From positions 1-32,228 of the forward strand of contig CAZKMO010000020.1 in assembly GCA_964554015.1 (NCBI GenBank): a DNA stretch of 32,228 bases. The letters run 5' to 3'. The position numbers and the translations under genes were made by a program. Source of the stretch: CAYUAG01 sp964554015. GTDB taxonomy: Bacteria > Zhuqueibacterota > QNDG01 > CAYUAG01. Positions 1 to 7,245 of the stretch are shown in pieces. A model generated the notes under the pieces. It searched no databases and was not told the origin of the DNA. It saw only the letters and a program-made list of their open reading frames with translations. Positions within the stretch are counted from its first letter, which is position 1. The number at the start of each line of letters is the position of its first letter.

Positions 1-80
1 CACAGATGCCGCAGATGTCACAGATGAATAAGGTGATTAGGAAGTTTTATCTGCGCCATCCTTTCATCGGTGTTATCAGC
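1..80. repeat. CACAGATG / ATCTGCG inverted-type repeat, copy 1
   Basis: The first 27 bases carry repeated CACAGATG-like units. Bases 46-80 carry the complementary ATCTGCG...CATC...GTTATC units, so the block is an imperfect inverted repeat. Its first 54 bases recur almost unchanged at 2518-2571. Bases 103-127 hold a degraded form of the CTCTGCCTCTGCGAG element seen at 2420-2442. Similar strings occur in many bacterial phyla; their function is unknown to me. Confidence 0.75.
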
Positions 81-148
81 GGTTCAGACAATTGATCCAG
101 GCCAGCAGCAGCTCTGCCTCCGCGAGATAATAAATACTCTTTTTCATT

Positions 149-176
149 TTGATTTTATGGGAAAGGTGAGTATATT
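149..176 (+). promoter_or_regulatory. Candidate sigma-70-type promoter for typA
   Basis: TTGATT at 149-154 is followed, after 16 bases, by TATATT at 171-176. Transcription would begin near 183, leaving a leader of about 108 nt before the TTG start of typA. The call rests on hexamer similarity only. Confidence 0.4.
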
Positions 177-290
177 TCTGGCCACTTCGGGAGGTGTTCC
201 CTGGCGCAAGGATTAAAGGGGCAAAGCCTCTGTCAGAATATGCCTGCGGGTAGAATTCAGAGTATTTTTTTTAGATAAGAGGACAGTAAT

Positions 291-2135
291 TTGAAAAGAA
301 AAAACAATATCCGAAACATAGCCATTATTGCCCATGTGGATCATGGAAAAACAACCCTGGTTGACGGCATGCTCCAGCAGAGCGGACTGTACCGGGAAAA
401 CCAGCAAATCACCAAACGGGTTATGGATTCAATGGATCTGGAACGGGAACGGGGCATTACCATCATGGCAAAAAACACGGCAGTGATGTATAAAGGCATT
501 AAAATAAATATTGTGGATACACCCGGTCACGCTGACTTCGGCGGGGAGGTGGAGCGCAGTCTCAACCTTGTGGACGGAGTGCTTCTTCTGGTGGATGCCA
601 GTGAGGGACCCCTGCCCCAAACCCACTTTGTAGTAAAGAAAGCCCTGGAAAAGAACCTGCCGGTGATTCTGGTGATTAATAAAATTGATCGGCCTGATGA
701 GCGCATCGAAGAAGTGCTCAATCACACCTATGATCTTTTCATCGATCTGGATGCATCGGAAGCACAGATTGATATGCCGGTGCTCTATACAAACGCCAAA
801 AAGGCAATAGCCCACAGAGAACTGTCAGACGGTTCCGACAATCTGCAGCCTCTGTTTGAAACCATCGTTTCCCAAATTCCCGGTCCTGCAGCAGATGATG
901 AGGCCAAGCCTCAGTTTCTGATTACCAATCTGGAATACGACTCTTATGTGGGGCAGATTGCCGTGGGCAGACTGTCAAACGGTATGCTGGAAATGAACAA
1001 ATTGTACAGTCTTTGCAGTAAAGAAAAATCTGTACCCGGTATTACATTTTCTGCCTTGTATACTTTTGAGAATCTGAAAAAGAAAAAAGTGGAACAGGTA
1101 TTTGCCGGTGATATTATTGCCCTGGCTGGAGTCGATAATATTCAAATTGGAGATACCATCTCTTCTCAAGAAAATCCTGAACCCCTGCCCCGCATCCGGG
1201 TGGATAAACCAACCTTATCCATGATTTTTTATGTTAATAACAGCCCCCTGGCTGGTAAGGAAGGAACCTATCTGACCTCCCGCCATCTGAAAGAACGCCT
1301 GGATAAAGAGACCCTTGGAAATGTGGCCATAGAAATCAAAACCACTGACAGAACCGATGCCTTTGAAGTCTGCGGCAGGGGTGAACTGCAGATGGCTGTT
1401 CTCATTGAAACCATGCGGCGTGAAGGGTATGAATTTCTGGTATCCAAACCAAAAGTTATTGTTAAACACATAGACGGAAAAAAATGTGAACCGGTTGAGC
1501 ATATCTTTGTTGATATTCCTGAAGAGCATATCGGGATTGTCACTGAGAAACTGACCATCAGAAAGGGAAAGATGACTAATCTGGTAAATCACGGTCACGG
1601 CCGTGCTAATCTGGAATTTATTATCCCCTCCCGCGGTCTCATCGGCTTCCGCAGTCATTTTCTCACCGACACCAAAGGCGCTGGTATTTTGAATGCCATA
1701 TTCAAGGGATATGAACCCTGGTTCGGCCCTATTCCCCAGCGAACTACCGGAGCGCTGGTGGCGGACCGCCAGGGCACAGTTACCGGTTTTTCAACCCTGG
1801 GTATGGTAGACCGGGGAGAACTTTTTGTGGATGTGGGAACGCGGGTCTATGAAGGTATGATTGTGGGAGAAAGGAACCGCGCCGGTGATTTGGATGTAAA
1901 CATCACCAAAGAGAAAAAATTGACCAATATGCGCAGCTCAACCGCTGAAGCGACAGTGACCCTCCGGCCTCCCCGTCGTCTTTCTCTGGACCAGTCTATT
2001 GAGTTTATTGCAGAGGATGAAGTTGTTGAGGTAACGCCACAAAATATACGACTGTCTAAAATCATTTACAGCCGTACTCAGCGCACGGTTTCCAAGCGCA
2101 GGGAACGGCAGCAGTCAGAAGATAAGAGGAAATAG
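291..2135 (+). CDS. typA: TypA/BipA ribosome-associated GTPase
   Basis: Translational GTPase of the EF-G/LepA superfamily. It binds the ribosome and supports 50S assembly and growth under stress. The 614 residues match the usual family length. GTPase motifs are clear: AHVDHGKT at 14-21 (G1), RGITI (G2), DTPGH at 76-80 (G3) and NKID at 130-133 (G4). EF-Tu domain 2-like and EF-G domain V-like segments follow, then the family-specific C-terminal domain with the RGLIGFRS stretch. The start is TTG, preceded by AAGAGGA at 277-283 at good spacing, and MKRKNNIRNIAIIAHVDHGK is a typical TypA N-terminus. It appears monocistronic: a repeat-filled gap of about 560 bp follows. Confidence 0.97.
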   Translation: MKRKNNIRNIAIIAHVDHGKTTLVDGMLQQSGLYRENQQITKRVMDSMDLERERGITIMAKNTAVMYKGIKINIVDTPGHADFGGEVERSLNLVDGVLLLVDASEGPLPQTHFVVKKALEKNLPVILVINKIDRPDERIEEVLNHTYDLFIDLDASEAQIDMPVLYTNAKKAIAHRELSDGSDNLQPLFETIVSQIPGPAADDEAKPQFLITNLEYDSYVGQIAVGRLSNGMLEMNKLYSLCSKEKSVPGITFSALYTFENLKKKKVEQVFAGDIIALAGVDNIQIGDTISSQENPEPLPRIRVDKPTLSMIFYVNNSPLAGKEGTYLTSRHLKERLDKETLGNVAIEIKTTDRTDAFEVCGRGELQMAVLIETMRREGYEFLVSKPKVIVKHIDGKKCEPVEHIFVDIPEEHIGIVTEKLTIRKGKMTNLVNHGHGRANLEFIIPSRGLIGFRSHFLTDTKGAGILNAIFKGYEPWFGPIPQRTTGALVADRQGTVTGFSTLGMVDRGELFVDVGTRVYEGMIVGERNRAGDLDVNITKEKKLTNMRSSTAEATVTLRPPRRLSLDQSIEFIAEDEVVEVTPQNIRLSKIIYSRTQRTVSKRRERQQSEDKRK

Positions 2136-2245
2136 GGGTATAAGGGAATTGGAGAAAAGACAAAAGAAAAAAGATAAAAGATAAAAGCTTGTCCTGAGCT
2201 GGTTGAAGGAATAAAAAAAGGAAAATGGAGAAGGGAGGAGTACAG
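2136..2245 (+). repeat. Modular post-stop repeat tract after typA
   Basis: Starting right after the typA stop, the coding strand is purine-rich: a GGGTATAAGGG-type module, then AAAAGA/GATAAAAG units to 2186. The module GTCCTGAGCTGGTTGAAGGA at 2191-2210 follows, then more A/G-rich sequence. The same module types, in the same order relative to transcription, follow other genes in the window (from 3232, 4500, 5312 and 7094, and in reverse at 9673-9912 and 11302-11547). No ORF is supported here. Confidence 0.7.
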
Positions 2246-2283
2246 GGTATAAGGTTTCAGGTACTGTGTTAAATACGAATATA
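2246..2283. repeat. 38-nt intergenic repeat, copy 1
   Basis: A 38-base block beginning GGTATAAGGTTTCAGG and ending ATACGAATATA. It recurs at 3375-3412 with one base different (GTACTG versus GTATTG). Both copies are followed about 80-150 bases later by small hairpins and an AAGTGTAGACA[A/T]GATT string (near 2396 and 3563). They look like two copies of one composite element with different inner hairpins. Confidence 0.8.
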
Positions 2284-2317
2284 ATGAAAATTTAGACTAA
2301 TCTATTGTTTGCAAACT

Positions 2318-2335
2318 CTCTCCCTGGAGGGAGAG
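2318..2335. repeat. Hairpin CTCTCCCT-GG-AGGGAGAG
   Basis: A perfect 8-bp stem with a 2-nt loop, the first of several self-complementary units in this gap. No T-run follows, so it is not an intrinsic terminator. Confidence 0.7.
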
Positions 2336-2419
2336 ATAAAAGAGAGGGTGTATTTTCATTGAAGAGAAAACTCTGTTTCCTGATACTATATTTAAAAGTG
2401 TAGACAAGATTGTAGTCCT

Positions 2420-2438
2420 GCAGAGGCTCTGCCTCTGC
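2420..2438. repeat. Hairpin GCAGAGGC-TCT-GCCTCTGC
   Basis: A perfect 8-bp stem with a 3-nt loop, followed by GAGTC. A degraded relative lies at 103-127. It belongs with the GGAAAC-TCT-GTTTCC and GTTCCAAAAC-AGGA-GTTTTGGAAC hairpins of this region. Confidence 0.7.
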
Positions 2439-2457
2439 GAGTCAATAAAGTCTGCAT

Positions 2458-2655
2458 CACAGATGGTCACAGATATCGCAGATGACACAGATAAAAAAAG
2501 TCAGAATCACAGATGATCACAGATGCCGCAGATGTCACAGATGAATAAGGTGTTTGGGAAGTTTTATCTGCGTTCCACCTCGTTCCAAAACAGGAGTTTT
2601 GGAACGAGTCAATTTTTATCTGCGCCATCTTCTCATCTGCGTTATCTGCGATGCG
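2458..2655. repeat. CACAGATG / ATCTGCG inverted-type repeat, copy 2, with a nested hairpin
   Basis: The left arm at 2458-2545 carries many CACAGATG-like units. The right arm at 2567-2655 carries ATCTGCG and CATCTGCGTTATCTGCGATGC units, giving an imperfect inverted repeat that ends only about 40 bp before the lipocalin start. A perfect 11-bp-stem hairpin, CGTTCCAAAAC-AGGA-GTTTTGGAACG at 2581-2606, interrupts the right arm as if inserted. Confidence 0.75.
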
Positions 2656-2694
2656 GACTATTTCCGCAACTAACAATCAAAAGGAGCCAAACTC

Positions 2695-3231
2695 ATGAAA
2701 ACAATTTTATTACTCACCTTACTCATCCCCCTCTTCGCCCTTTCCCAGACCAAACCCAAAACCAAACCGGTAACCGTAGATTCAGTGGATCTGGAGAGAT
2801 ATGGGGGGTTGTGGTATGAAGTGGCAAAGGTGCCGAACCGATTTCAGAAACAATGCGTCAAGAACACCACTGCCGAATACATGCTTAAAGAAAACGGGGA
2901 AATCAGGGTGGTGAACCGGTGTGTTGATAATGAGGGAGAAACCATTTTGGTGAAAGGCAGGGCCAGGGTGGTGGATACAACCAGCAATGCCAAGCTCAAG
3001 GTCAGTTTTGTCCGGTTTCTGGGCCTTAATTTATTCTGGGGCGATTACTGGATAATCGGTCTGGATAAGGAGTATAATTGGGCAGTAGTGGGAACTCCTT
3101 CCCGTAAATACGGCTGGGTTCTGAGCCGAACACCGGAGCTTTCGGAGGAAGCGTGGTCCAGAATAAACAGCGTTGTATCAGAACAGGGATATAATCCGGG
3201 GAGGTTCAGGAGGACGGTGCAGGAGTATTAA
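2695..3231 (+). CDS. Secreted lipocalin (Blc-like)
   Basis: Bacterial lipocalin, a small beta-barrel that binds lipids or other hydrophobic ligands in the periplasm or at the outer membrane. The 178 residues match the family. Residues 1-18 form a Sec signal peptide (MKTILLLTLLIPLFALSQ) with no lipobox cysteine, so unlike E. coli Blc this form is probably soluble rather than lipid-anchored. The lipocalin signature YGGLWYEVAKVPNRFQ is near residues 36-51, followed by the conserved CVKNTTAEY strand, YWIIGLD, and YGWVLSRTP near the end. AAGGAG at 2681-2686 supports the ATG start. The gene stands alone between repeat tracts. Confidence 0.93.
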   Translation: MKTILLLTLLIPLFALSQTKPKTKPVTVDSVDLERYGGLWYEVAKVPNRFQKQCVKNTTAEYMLKENGEIRVVNRCVDNEGETILVKGRARVVDTTSNAKLKVSFVRFLGLNLFWGDYWIIGLDKEYNWAVVGTPSRKYGWVLSRTPELSEEAWSRINSVVSEQGYNPGRFRRTVQEY

Positions 3232-3374
3232 GACAAAATCCAAAAGAAAAAAAACAAAAGATAAAGGATAAAAGATAAAACAGAAAGAGAGCTGTCAGCC
3301 TGAGTTCATCGAAGGCTGACCGTTCCGTAGTGACGAGTGATTGGTAATAGGGTAATATGAGGTATATGGTACAA
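3232..3374 (+). repeat. Modular post-stop repeat tract after the lipocalin gene
   Basis: Directly after the stop, the coding strand holds AAAAGAAAA and AAAAGATAAAGGATAAAAGATAAA-type units. A palindrome-like GTCAGCCTGAGTTCATCGAA...GGCTGACC module at 3295-3321 follows, then GGTATATGGTACAAGG-type units. The order (A/G-rich run, then CCTGAG...TCGAAGG, then GGTATA) parallels the tract after typA. Confidence 0.65.
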
Positions 3375-3412
3375 GGTATAAGGTTTCAGGTATTGTGTTA
3401 AATACGAATATA
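3375..3412. repeat. 38-nt intergenic repeat, copy 2
   Basis: Identical to 2246-2283 except for one base. It is followed by hairpins at 3437-3453, 3502-3518 and 3530-3553 and by AAGTGTAGACATGATT near 3563. Confidence 0.8.
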
Positions 3413-3436
3413 TTTTTACCTGGTTCCCAATTGGTT

Positions 3437-3453
3437 AGGAAACTCTGTTTCCT
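3437..3453. repeat. Hairpin AGGAAAC-TCT-GTTTCCT
   Basis: A perfect 7-bp stem with a 3-nt loop, followed by GATACT. A partly degraded copy with the same GATACT tail lies at 2366-2386. Confidence 0.7.
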
Positions 3454-3501
3454 GATACTCATTAATACTAATGAAATTTAATTTTTTTATCAATATATTC
3501 T

Positions 3502-3553
3502 AAGAAACAGAGTTTCTTCTTAAATAGGAGTTCCAAAACAGGAGTTTTGGAAC
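3502..3553. repeat. Hairpin pair AAGAAAC-AGA-GTTTCTT and GTTCCAAAAC-AGGA-GTTTTGGAAC
   Basis: The first hairpin (3502-3518) is the reverse-complement form of the AGGAAAC-TCT-GTTTCCT type. The second (3530-3553, 10-bp stem) repeats the hairpin at 2581-2606. Neither ends in a T-run. They resemble REP/MITE-like self-complementary elements; no transposase is nearby. Confidence 0.75.
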
Positions 3554-3621
3554 GAGCCCATAAAGTGTAGACATGATTACTTCCATAGTCAATTTATTTA
3601 CAAAAGTAAAGTGACTGGGAA

Positions 3622-4437
3622 ATGAAAAAAATACTGTTACTTATGTTGTTATATTTTCCCTTACTATGTTATCCCCAAATGGTTATCAAAATAGTAGAAA
3701 ATTATGTTTTAATTGATACGATAAAAGACCTGGGTGAAATCGGGGATATTCTGAGTGTGTATAGAATTATACATGCTAATGAAGTAAAAATCGGAAGCGT
3801 GGTCATTGTTCAATTTAAAAATAATATGACTGCCTGTGAAATCCTTCAAGGTAACATCAGAATAGCTGATCATGTAAAAAAAATCGAACCGGTCAGCAAA
3901 GATGATTCTTTACCTGGTAATCAGCCTTTAACCCAGGAAACAAAAGTAATAAGAAAAACCAGTATTGGTCTAACCGGGGGAGTATTTATGCCTGTGAGTG
4001 ACTTGACCCAAACCTATAATAGATCATTAAATGTAGGGGCATTGGTAAAATATCCCATTTTATCCAGGCATGATATATGTATGGAAGCAAATTATACTTT
4101 TTTACGACTTGATCCTGAAATTAAGGAAAGTTTAGAGGAAACAAATGATACCAAGGTTAGGGCTTCCTTATTCATGGTATTAGTGTATGGCCGTACTCAT
4201 GTAGGGGATGATTATTTTATTGATGCTGGTATTGGTCTTTATAATCCCCGAGTTACGGTTTCAGTATCTTCATCATCTGAAAGTGAAGCTGAAACTGGAT
4301 TAGGTTTTTGTTTAGGTCTTACCATACTTCTTCAACCCGATATGTATATATCCGGTAAATATCATCATTACATAGTTAATAAAGATTCAAAAAACTTTTT
4401 TTTGATCGGAGTCCAGGTTCTGTTTACTATATTTTAA
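3622..4437 (+). CDS. Putative outer-membrane beta-barrel protein with an N-terminal small beta domain
   Basis: I do not recognise a named family. Residues 1-18 look like a Sec signal peptide (MKKILLLMLLYFPLLCYP). Residues 20-90 form a compact beta-rich unit: VENYVLIDT, LGEIGDILSVYR, IGSVVIVQFKN and TACEILQGN. I have seen this pattern at the N-terminus of envelope proteins in FCB-type bacteria. A polar linker (95-112) follows. Residues 113-271 then show alternating hydrophobic strands with glycines (TSIGLTGGVFMPVSD, FIDAGIGLYNP, FLIGVQVLFTIF) and a final aromatic residue, as in small outer-membrane barrels. The ribosome site is weak (GGGA at 3618-3621 is too close). It is flanked by repeats, with no operon partner. 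The barrel call is inference. Confidence 0.7.
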   Translation: MKKILLLMLLYFPLLCYPQMVIKIVENYVLIDTIKDLGEIGDILSVYRIIHANEVKIGSVVIVQFKNNMTACEILQGNIRIADHVKKIEPVSKDDSLPGNQPLTQETKVIRKTSIGLTGGVFMPVSDLTQTYNRSLNVGALVKYPILSRHDICMEANYTFLRLDPEIKESLEETNDTKVRASLFMVLVYGRTHVGDDYFIDAGIGLYNPRVTVSVSSSSESEAETGLGFCLGLTILLQPDMYISGKYHHYIVNKDSKNFFLIGVQVLFTIF

Positions 4438-4450
4438 ACAAAGGTTCATA

Positions 4451-4500
4451 GTCAGAATCGCAAATGGGCACAGATGGTACAGATGACACAGATGAGTAAT
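4451..4500 (+). repeat. CACAGATG repeat, left arm of copy 3
   Basis: CAGAATCGCAAATGG and CACAGATG-type units lie just after the stop of the putative outer-membrane protein gene. The complementary ATCTGCGTCATC...ATCTGTGTTATC arm lies at 4777-4813, about 270 bp away, with another repeat tract between the arms. Confidence 0.7.
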
Positions 4501-4740
4501 GCATAATCCAGAAGACAAAATAAAAAAGCATGTCTGAGTACTTCGATGAACTCAGTACAGGCTTTGTCGAAGGGATAAAGGATAAAATAAGGAAAAAGGA
4601 TAAAAAGTGATATAAATGGAATTATGGAAGGTTGGAAGATAGAATAAAATTAGCTGATGTATAAACTCATTATTCCAGCATTTCTGTCTCTCATCATTCC
4701 ACAATTCCGCTATTCCAGTATTCCTTAAATTCTGTGTTTG
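4501..4740 (+). repeat. Modular repeat tract (CTGAGT...TCGAAGG, then TGGAA / ATTCC units)
   Basis: A CTGAGTACTTCGATGAACTCAGTACAG-type hairpin with a GTCGAAGGGATAA tail (4531-4577) is followed by AGGAAAAAGGATAAAA. ATGGAATTATGGAAGGTTGGAA units then appear at 4617-4640, and the complementary ATTCC units (TTCCACAATTCCGCTATTCC and similar) at 4670-4730. The TGGAA and ATTCC blocks could pair into a long imperfect hairpin. No ORF is supported. Confidence 0.65.
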
Positions 4741-5104
4741 GTGGTTGGGATTTGTGATTTTCCATTATCAATCTTTTATCTGCGTCATCCTTTCATCTGT
4801 GTTATCTATGATGCTGACAGCTTTTTCCTGACTCTGCCAGGGCTTCATTCCCTGTGAAAAAAAAGAATAATAAGTAAGGCATATATTAAAAAAATCATCT
4901 TCCAGTTGATTTTCAAATTTTATTTTTCAAACAAAAAAATAACCAAAAAAAATAACTATCATTGCATAATATTAATATATTTGTTACATTATATTCATCC
5001 GATTATGGTATTATTGATTTTACTGCCCCAGCCTGTATCAGCACTACATATAGTAACTAAAAGCTAAACTTTCGGATCGCAATAAAGAATAATAATAATA
5101 TCTC
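4741..5104. other. Intergenic gap without genes
   Basis: It begins with a GGGATTTGTGATTT string related to the repeat at 7246-7388 and the right arm of the CACAGATG repeat (4777-4813). From about 4860 it is very AT-rich, with A-runs. It carries the candidate promoter described below, but no ORF or RNA gene that I can recognise. Confidence 0.6.
4962..4990 (+). promoter_or_regulatory. Candidate promoter for the small membrane protein
   Basis: TTGCAT at 4962-4967 and TACATT at 4985-4990 are 17 bases apart. Transcription would start near 4997, giving a leader of about 130 nt. The TACATT hexamer recurs at three other candidate promoters in the window. Confidence 0.35.
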
Positions 5105-5128
5105 TTGAACAAAATGGAGGAGAAAAAA

Positions 5129-5311
5129 ATGGCTGATGAAACCGGAAGCAAAATGAAAACAAAAATAAGCCCCATTCCCTGGCTTATTCTGGGTTTGGTA
5201 TTCGGAGCCATTGTGGGCGTGTTTATGGGTAATTTGATAGTCAGTATTATTATAGGTGTGGTTGCCGGAGCCATTATCGGGTTTGGGCTTTCCGCTATTT
5301 ACAAAAGATAA
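5129..5311 (+). CDS. Small two-helix membrane protein
   Basis: A 60-residue protein of unknown function. After a charged N-terminus (MADETGSKMKTK), two glycine-rich hydrophobic helices run through about 15-34 (IPWLILGLVFGAIVGVFMG) and 36-55 (LIVSIIIGVVAGAIIGFG). The GxxxG-like spacing suggests packing in the inner membrane. A short basic tail (YKR) ends it. I chose ATG 5129 because GGAGGAG at 5116-5122 lies 8 bases before it. The in-frame TTG at 5105 and ATG at 5114 are upstream of, or overlap, that site. It resembles the glycine-zipper class of tiny membrane proteins, but no specific family can be named. Confidence 0.7.
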   Translation: MADETGSKMKTKISPIPWLILGLVFGAIVGVFMGNLIVSIIIGVVAGAIIGFGLSAIYKR

Positions 5312-5480
5312 AAAATAAAAGCATGCCCTGAGCTAGTCGAAGGGATAGAACAAGGAAAAAGGAAAAAACAGAATATAAATGGAATGATGGAAGGTTGGAA
5401 TAGTGGAATGTTGGGAAAAAAAGAAGACAAGTATTTGAGTATTCCATTATTCCAGTATTCCAATATTCCATTCTCCTCGA
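5312..5480 (+). repeat. Modular post-stop repeat tract
   Basis: Immediately after the stop come AAAAATAAAAGC, CCCTGAGCTAGTCGAAGGGAT (5327-5347) and AAGGAAAAAGGAAAAAACAG. GGAATGATGGAAGGTTGGAATAG-type units follow (5381-5415), then the complementary ATTCCATTATTCCAGTATTCC-type block (5440-5473). The modules are in the same order as in the other tracts, and the same string in reverse complement lies at 9720-9860 and 11330-11460. The rest of the gap to 5552 is AT-rich with no gene. Confidence 0.7.
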
Positions 5481-5553
5481 ATTCTTTTATATATTTTTAA
5501 TAAATAATTCCCCAATTTCAAAACAATTTTTTTTATTTCCTGTTCAAAATATT

Positions 5554-5601
5554 TGTGCAAAAGTGTTGACTTTTATAAATTATTATGTACATTTATGCAC
5601 A
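5554..5601 (+). promoter_or_regulatory. abiE promoter and candidate operator
   Basis: TTGACT at 5566-5571 and TACATT at 5588-5593 are 16 bases apart. This places the transcription start at about 5600, next to the ATG at 5601. TGTGCA at 5554-5559 and TGCACA at 5596-5601 form an inverted pair around the promoter, and ATGTACAT at 5585-5592 is a further palindrome. AbiEi antitoxins of characterised systems repress their own promoter by binding inverted repeats, so these are candidate operator half-sites. Confidence 0.45.
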
Positions 5602-6209
5602 TGGACAAAGATAATACTCAAAAACAACAACTGATAAAGCTGGCCCGGGAAAAGAAGATTCTGAGTACCCAGGATGTACTGCAGGCAGGCATACATCATC
5701 AAATCCTGCGGCGGTTGTGCGATCAGGGAGTGCTGGAGAAAACCGGGAGGGGCTTGTACAAACTTTCCAGTGCCGAGATTTCCGTCTTTTATAATATGGC
5801 CCTGGTAGCCAAAAAAGCACCCCGGAGCGTAATCTGCCTGATTTCCGCCCTGGCCTTCCATGAACTCACCACCCAGATTCCCCGAGCAACCTGGATAGCC
5901 ATAGAGGAAAAGGCCAGACAGCCGCAATTTGCCAGTATGAAACTGCGGGTTGTGCGTTTTTCCCGCCAGGCATTCAGGGAAGGGGTGGAAGAATATAAAA
6001 TCGAAGGCGTTCCGGTTAAAATCACCAACCCGGCCCGCACTGTAGCCGACTGCTTTAAATACCGCAACAAAATCGGGCTGGATATAGCCCTGGAAGCCCT
6101 CAAGGAGGGTCTGCGGGACCAACGCTTCACCCGGGATGAACTCTGGCAGTATGCCAAACTGGATTGGGTGACTAATGTCATCCGTCCCTATCTGGAGTCC
6201 ATGACATGA
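5601..6209 (+). CDS. abiEi: Type IV antitoxin, AbiEi family
   Basis: Antitoxin and transcriptional repressor of an AbiE-type phage-defence/toxin-antitoxin module. An N-terminal winged-helix segment (residues 9-58: LIKLAREKKILSTQDV...QILRRLCDQGVLEKTGRGLYKL) binds DNA. The C-terminal domain includes ICLISALAFHELT, RVVRFSR and the family hallmark VKITNPARTVADCFKYRNKIG, followed by ALEALKEGL. I chose ATG 5601 because the predicted promoter would start transcription there and no ribosome site exists; ATG 5595 and TTG 5553 are in-frame alternatives. Its TGA overlaps the toxin ATG by 4 bases, giving a coupled two-gene operon. The G+C content looks higher than that of the surrounding sequence, which fits acquisition by transfer. 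Confidence 0.93.
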   Translation: MDKDNTQKQQLIKLAREKKILSTQDVLQAGIHHQILRRLCDQGVLEKTGRGLYKLSSAEISVFYNMALVAKKAPRSVICLISALAFHELTTQIPRATWIAIEEKARQPQFASMKLRVVRFSRQAFREGVEEYKIEGVPVKITNPARTVADCFKYRNKIGLDIALEALKEGLRDQRFTRDELWQYAKLDWVTNVIRPYLESMT

Positions 6210-7093
6210 GCAGCAAGACTCCCAGAAATGTGGCAGCTTCTGTCCACCGCAAGCTCTATAATCTCGGTAAGAAGCAGGGTGGAAATTTTCAGTTGCTCTC
6301 TATCCGTTATGCCACGGAACGGCTGCTCTACCGGATGTCGGTTTCTCCCCATGCCCATAAGTTCATTCTCAAAGGCGCCCTGCTCTTTGTGACCTGGTCG
6401 GATAATACCTACCGCTCCACCCGGGATGTGGATCTCCTGGCCATAGGGGAAACAGATGCGGAGAGCATGAGAAACATTATTGAATCTGTGGCCACCCAGC
6501 CCGTGGAAGAAGAAGATGGAATTTTTTTCGATACCAAAAGCATCCGTATGGATGAAATCCGGGAAATGGATATTTACCAGGGACTCCGCATCCGGCTGAA
6601 GGCCTTTCTGGGAAAAATGGTGATCCCGGTGCAGATGGATCTGGGATTCGGGGATGTGGTGATTCCGGAGCCGGATTTTATCACCTATCCTGCCCTGCTG
6701 AATTTTCCTGCCCCCCGCATAAAAGCCTATCCTCCGGAAACGGTTATTGCCGAAAAAGTCCAGACCATTGTTGCCCTGGGAATGGCCAACAGTCGCATGA
6801 AGGATTATTATGATCTTTTTGTGATTTTTCAACAGTTTCCCATAGACAGAGAAAATCTTTCCCGGGCTATACAAGCCACCTTTGAAAGGCGTGAAACCGC
6901 CATTCCCCAGCAAATTCCGGTGGGACTTTCTTTTGAATTTGCCGCAGACTCTGATAAACAAAACCAATGGAGTCAGTTTCTCAGACGATATGATTTTCAG
7001 GACCCGGCAGGCAGTTTGTCTGCGGTTATCAGATTGCTGCAGGAAAAGATTGTTCCTATTTGGGAAGGGATAAGGGATGGGTATGAGGTATAA
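6206..7093 (+). CDS. abiEii: Type IV toxin, AbiEii/AbiGii nucleotidyltransferase
   Basis: DUF1814-type nucleotidyltransferase toxin. Characterised members bind GTP, or modify tRNA acceptor ends, and halt growth unless counteracted by AbiEi. The 295 residues match the family. Visible motifs are KGALLFVTW at 56-64, the metal-binding STRDVDLL at 71-78, VQMDLGFGD at 142-150, the conserved PPETVIAEKVQ at 176-186 and SRMKDYYDL at 196-204. All key acidic residues are present, so the toxin looks active. GGAG at 6194-6197 lies 8 bases before the ATG, inside the antitoxin gene. The stop codon sits within a GGTATAAGG repeat unit. The nucleotide transferred and its target cannot be read from sequence. 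Confidence 0.94.
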   Translation: MSSKTPRNVAASVHRKLYNLGKKQGGNFQLLSIRYATERLLYRMSVSPHAHKFILKGALLFVTWSDNTYRSTRDVDLLAIGETDAESMRNIIESVATQPVEEEDGIFFDTKSIRMDEIREMDIYQGLRIRLKAFLGKMVIPVQMDLGFGDVVIPEPDFITYPALLNFPAPRIKAYPPETVIAEKVQTIVALGMANSRMKDYYDLFVIFQQFPIDRENLSRAIQATFERRETAIPQQIPVGLSFEFAADSDKQNQWSQFLRRYDFQDPAGSLSAVIRLLQEKIVPIWEGIRDGYEV

Positions 7094-7245
7094 GGTATAG
7101 GGTATAAGTTTTTTGGGTAATAGGGGAATTAAGGGTAATAGAGGATATAAGGGAAATAAAAGTATTATTAAAGTCCCCCTGATAAGAGCTTGTCCTGAAT
7201 GAAGTGAAGGAGGGATTTAGGAGGTTTTTGAGAGATCAAAGAAAA
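7094..7245 (+). repeat. Modular post-stop repeat tract after abiEii
   Basis: GGTATAGGGTATAAG and GGGTAATAGGGGAATTAAGGGTAATAG-type units run on from the stop codon. GCTTGTCCTGAATGAAGTGAAGG follows at 7188-7210. This is the same GGTATA and GTCCTGA...GAAGG modular style as after typA. Confidence 0.65.

Noticed and set aside
1215..1658. 147-codon minus-strand frame inside typA
   Set aside because: Shadow of typA; no start signals or domain.
2523..2819. 98-codon plus-strand frame before the lipocalin gene
   Set aside because: It lies in the CACAGATG repeat and then overlaps the lipocalin gene in another frame; it has no ribosome site and low-complexity protein content.
5381..5475. Possible CRISPR-like array of TGGAA / ATTCC units (also near 4617-4730, 9720-9810, 11330-11440)
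   Set aside because: The units are 5-10 bases, irregular, with no unique spacers of constant length and no cas genes; they are simple imperfect intergenic repeats.
6188..6967. 259-codon minus-strand frame
   Set aside because: It is antisense to the AbiEii toxin gene, which has all family motifs; no recognisable protein features.
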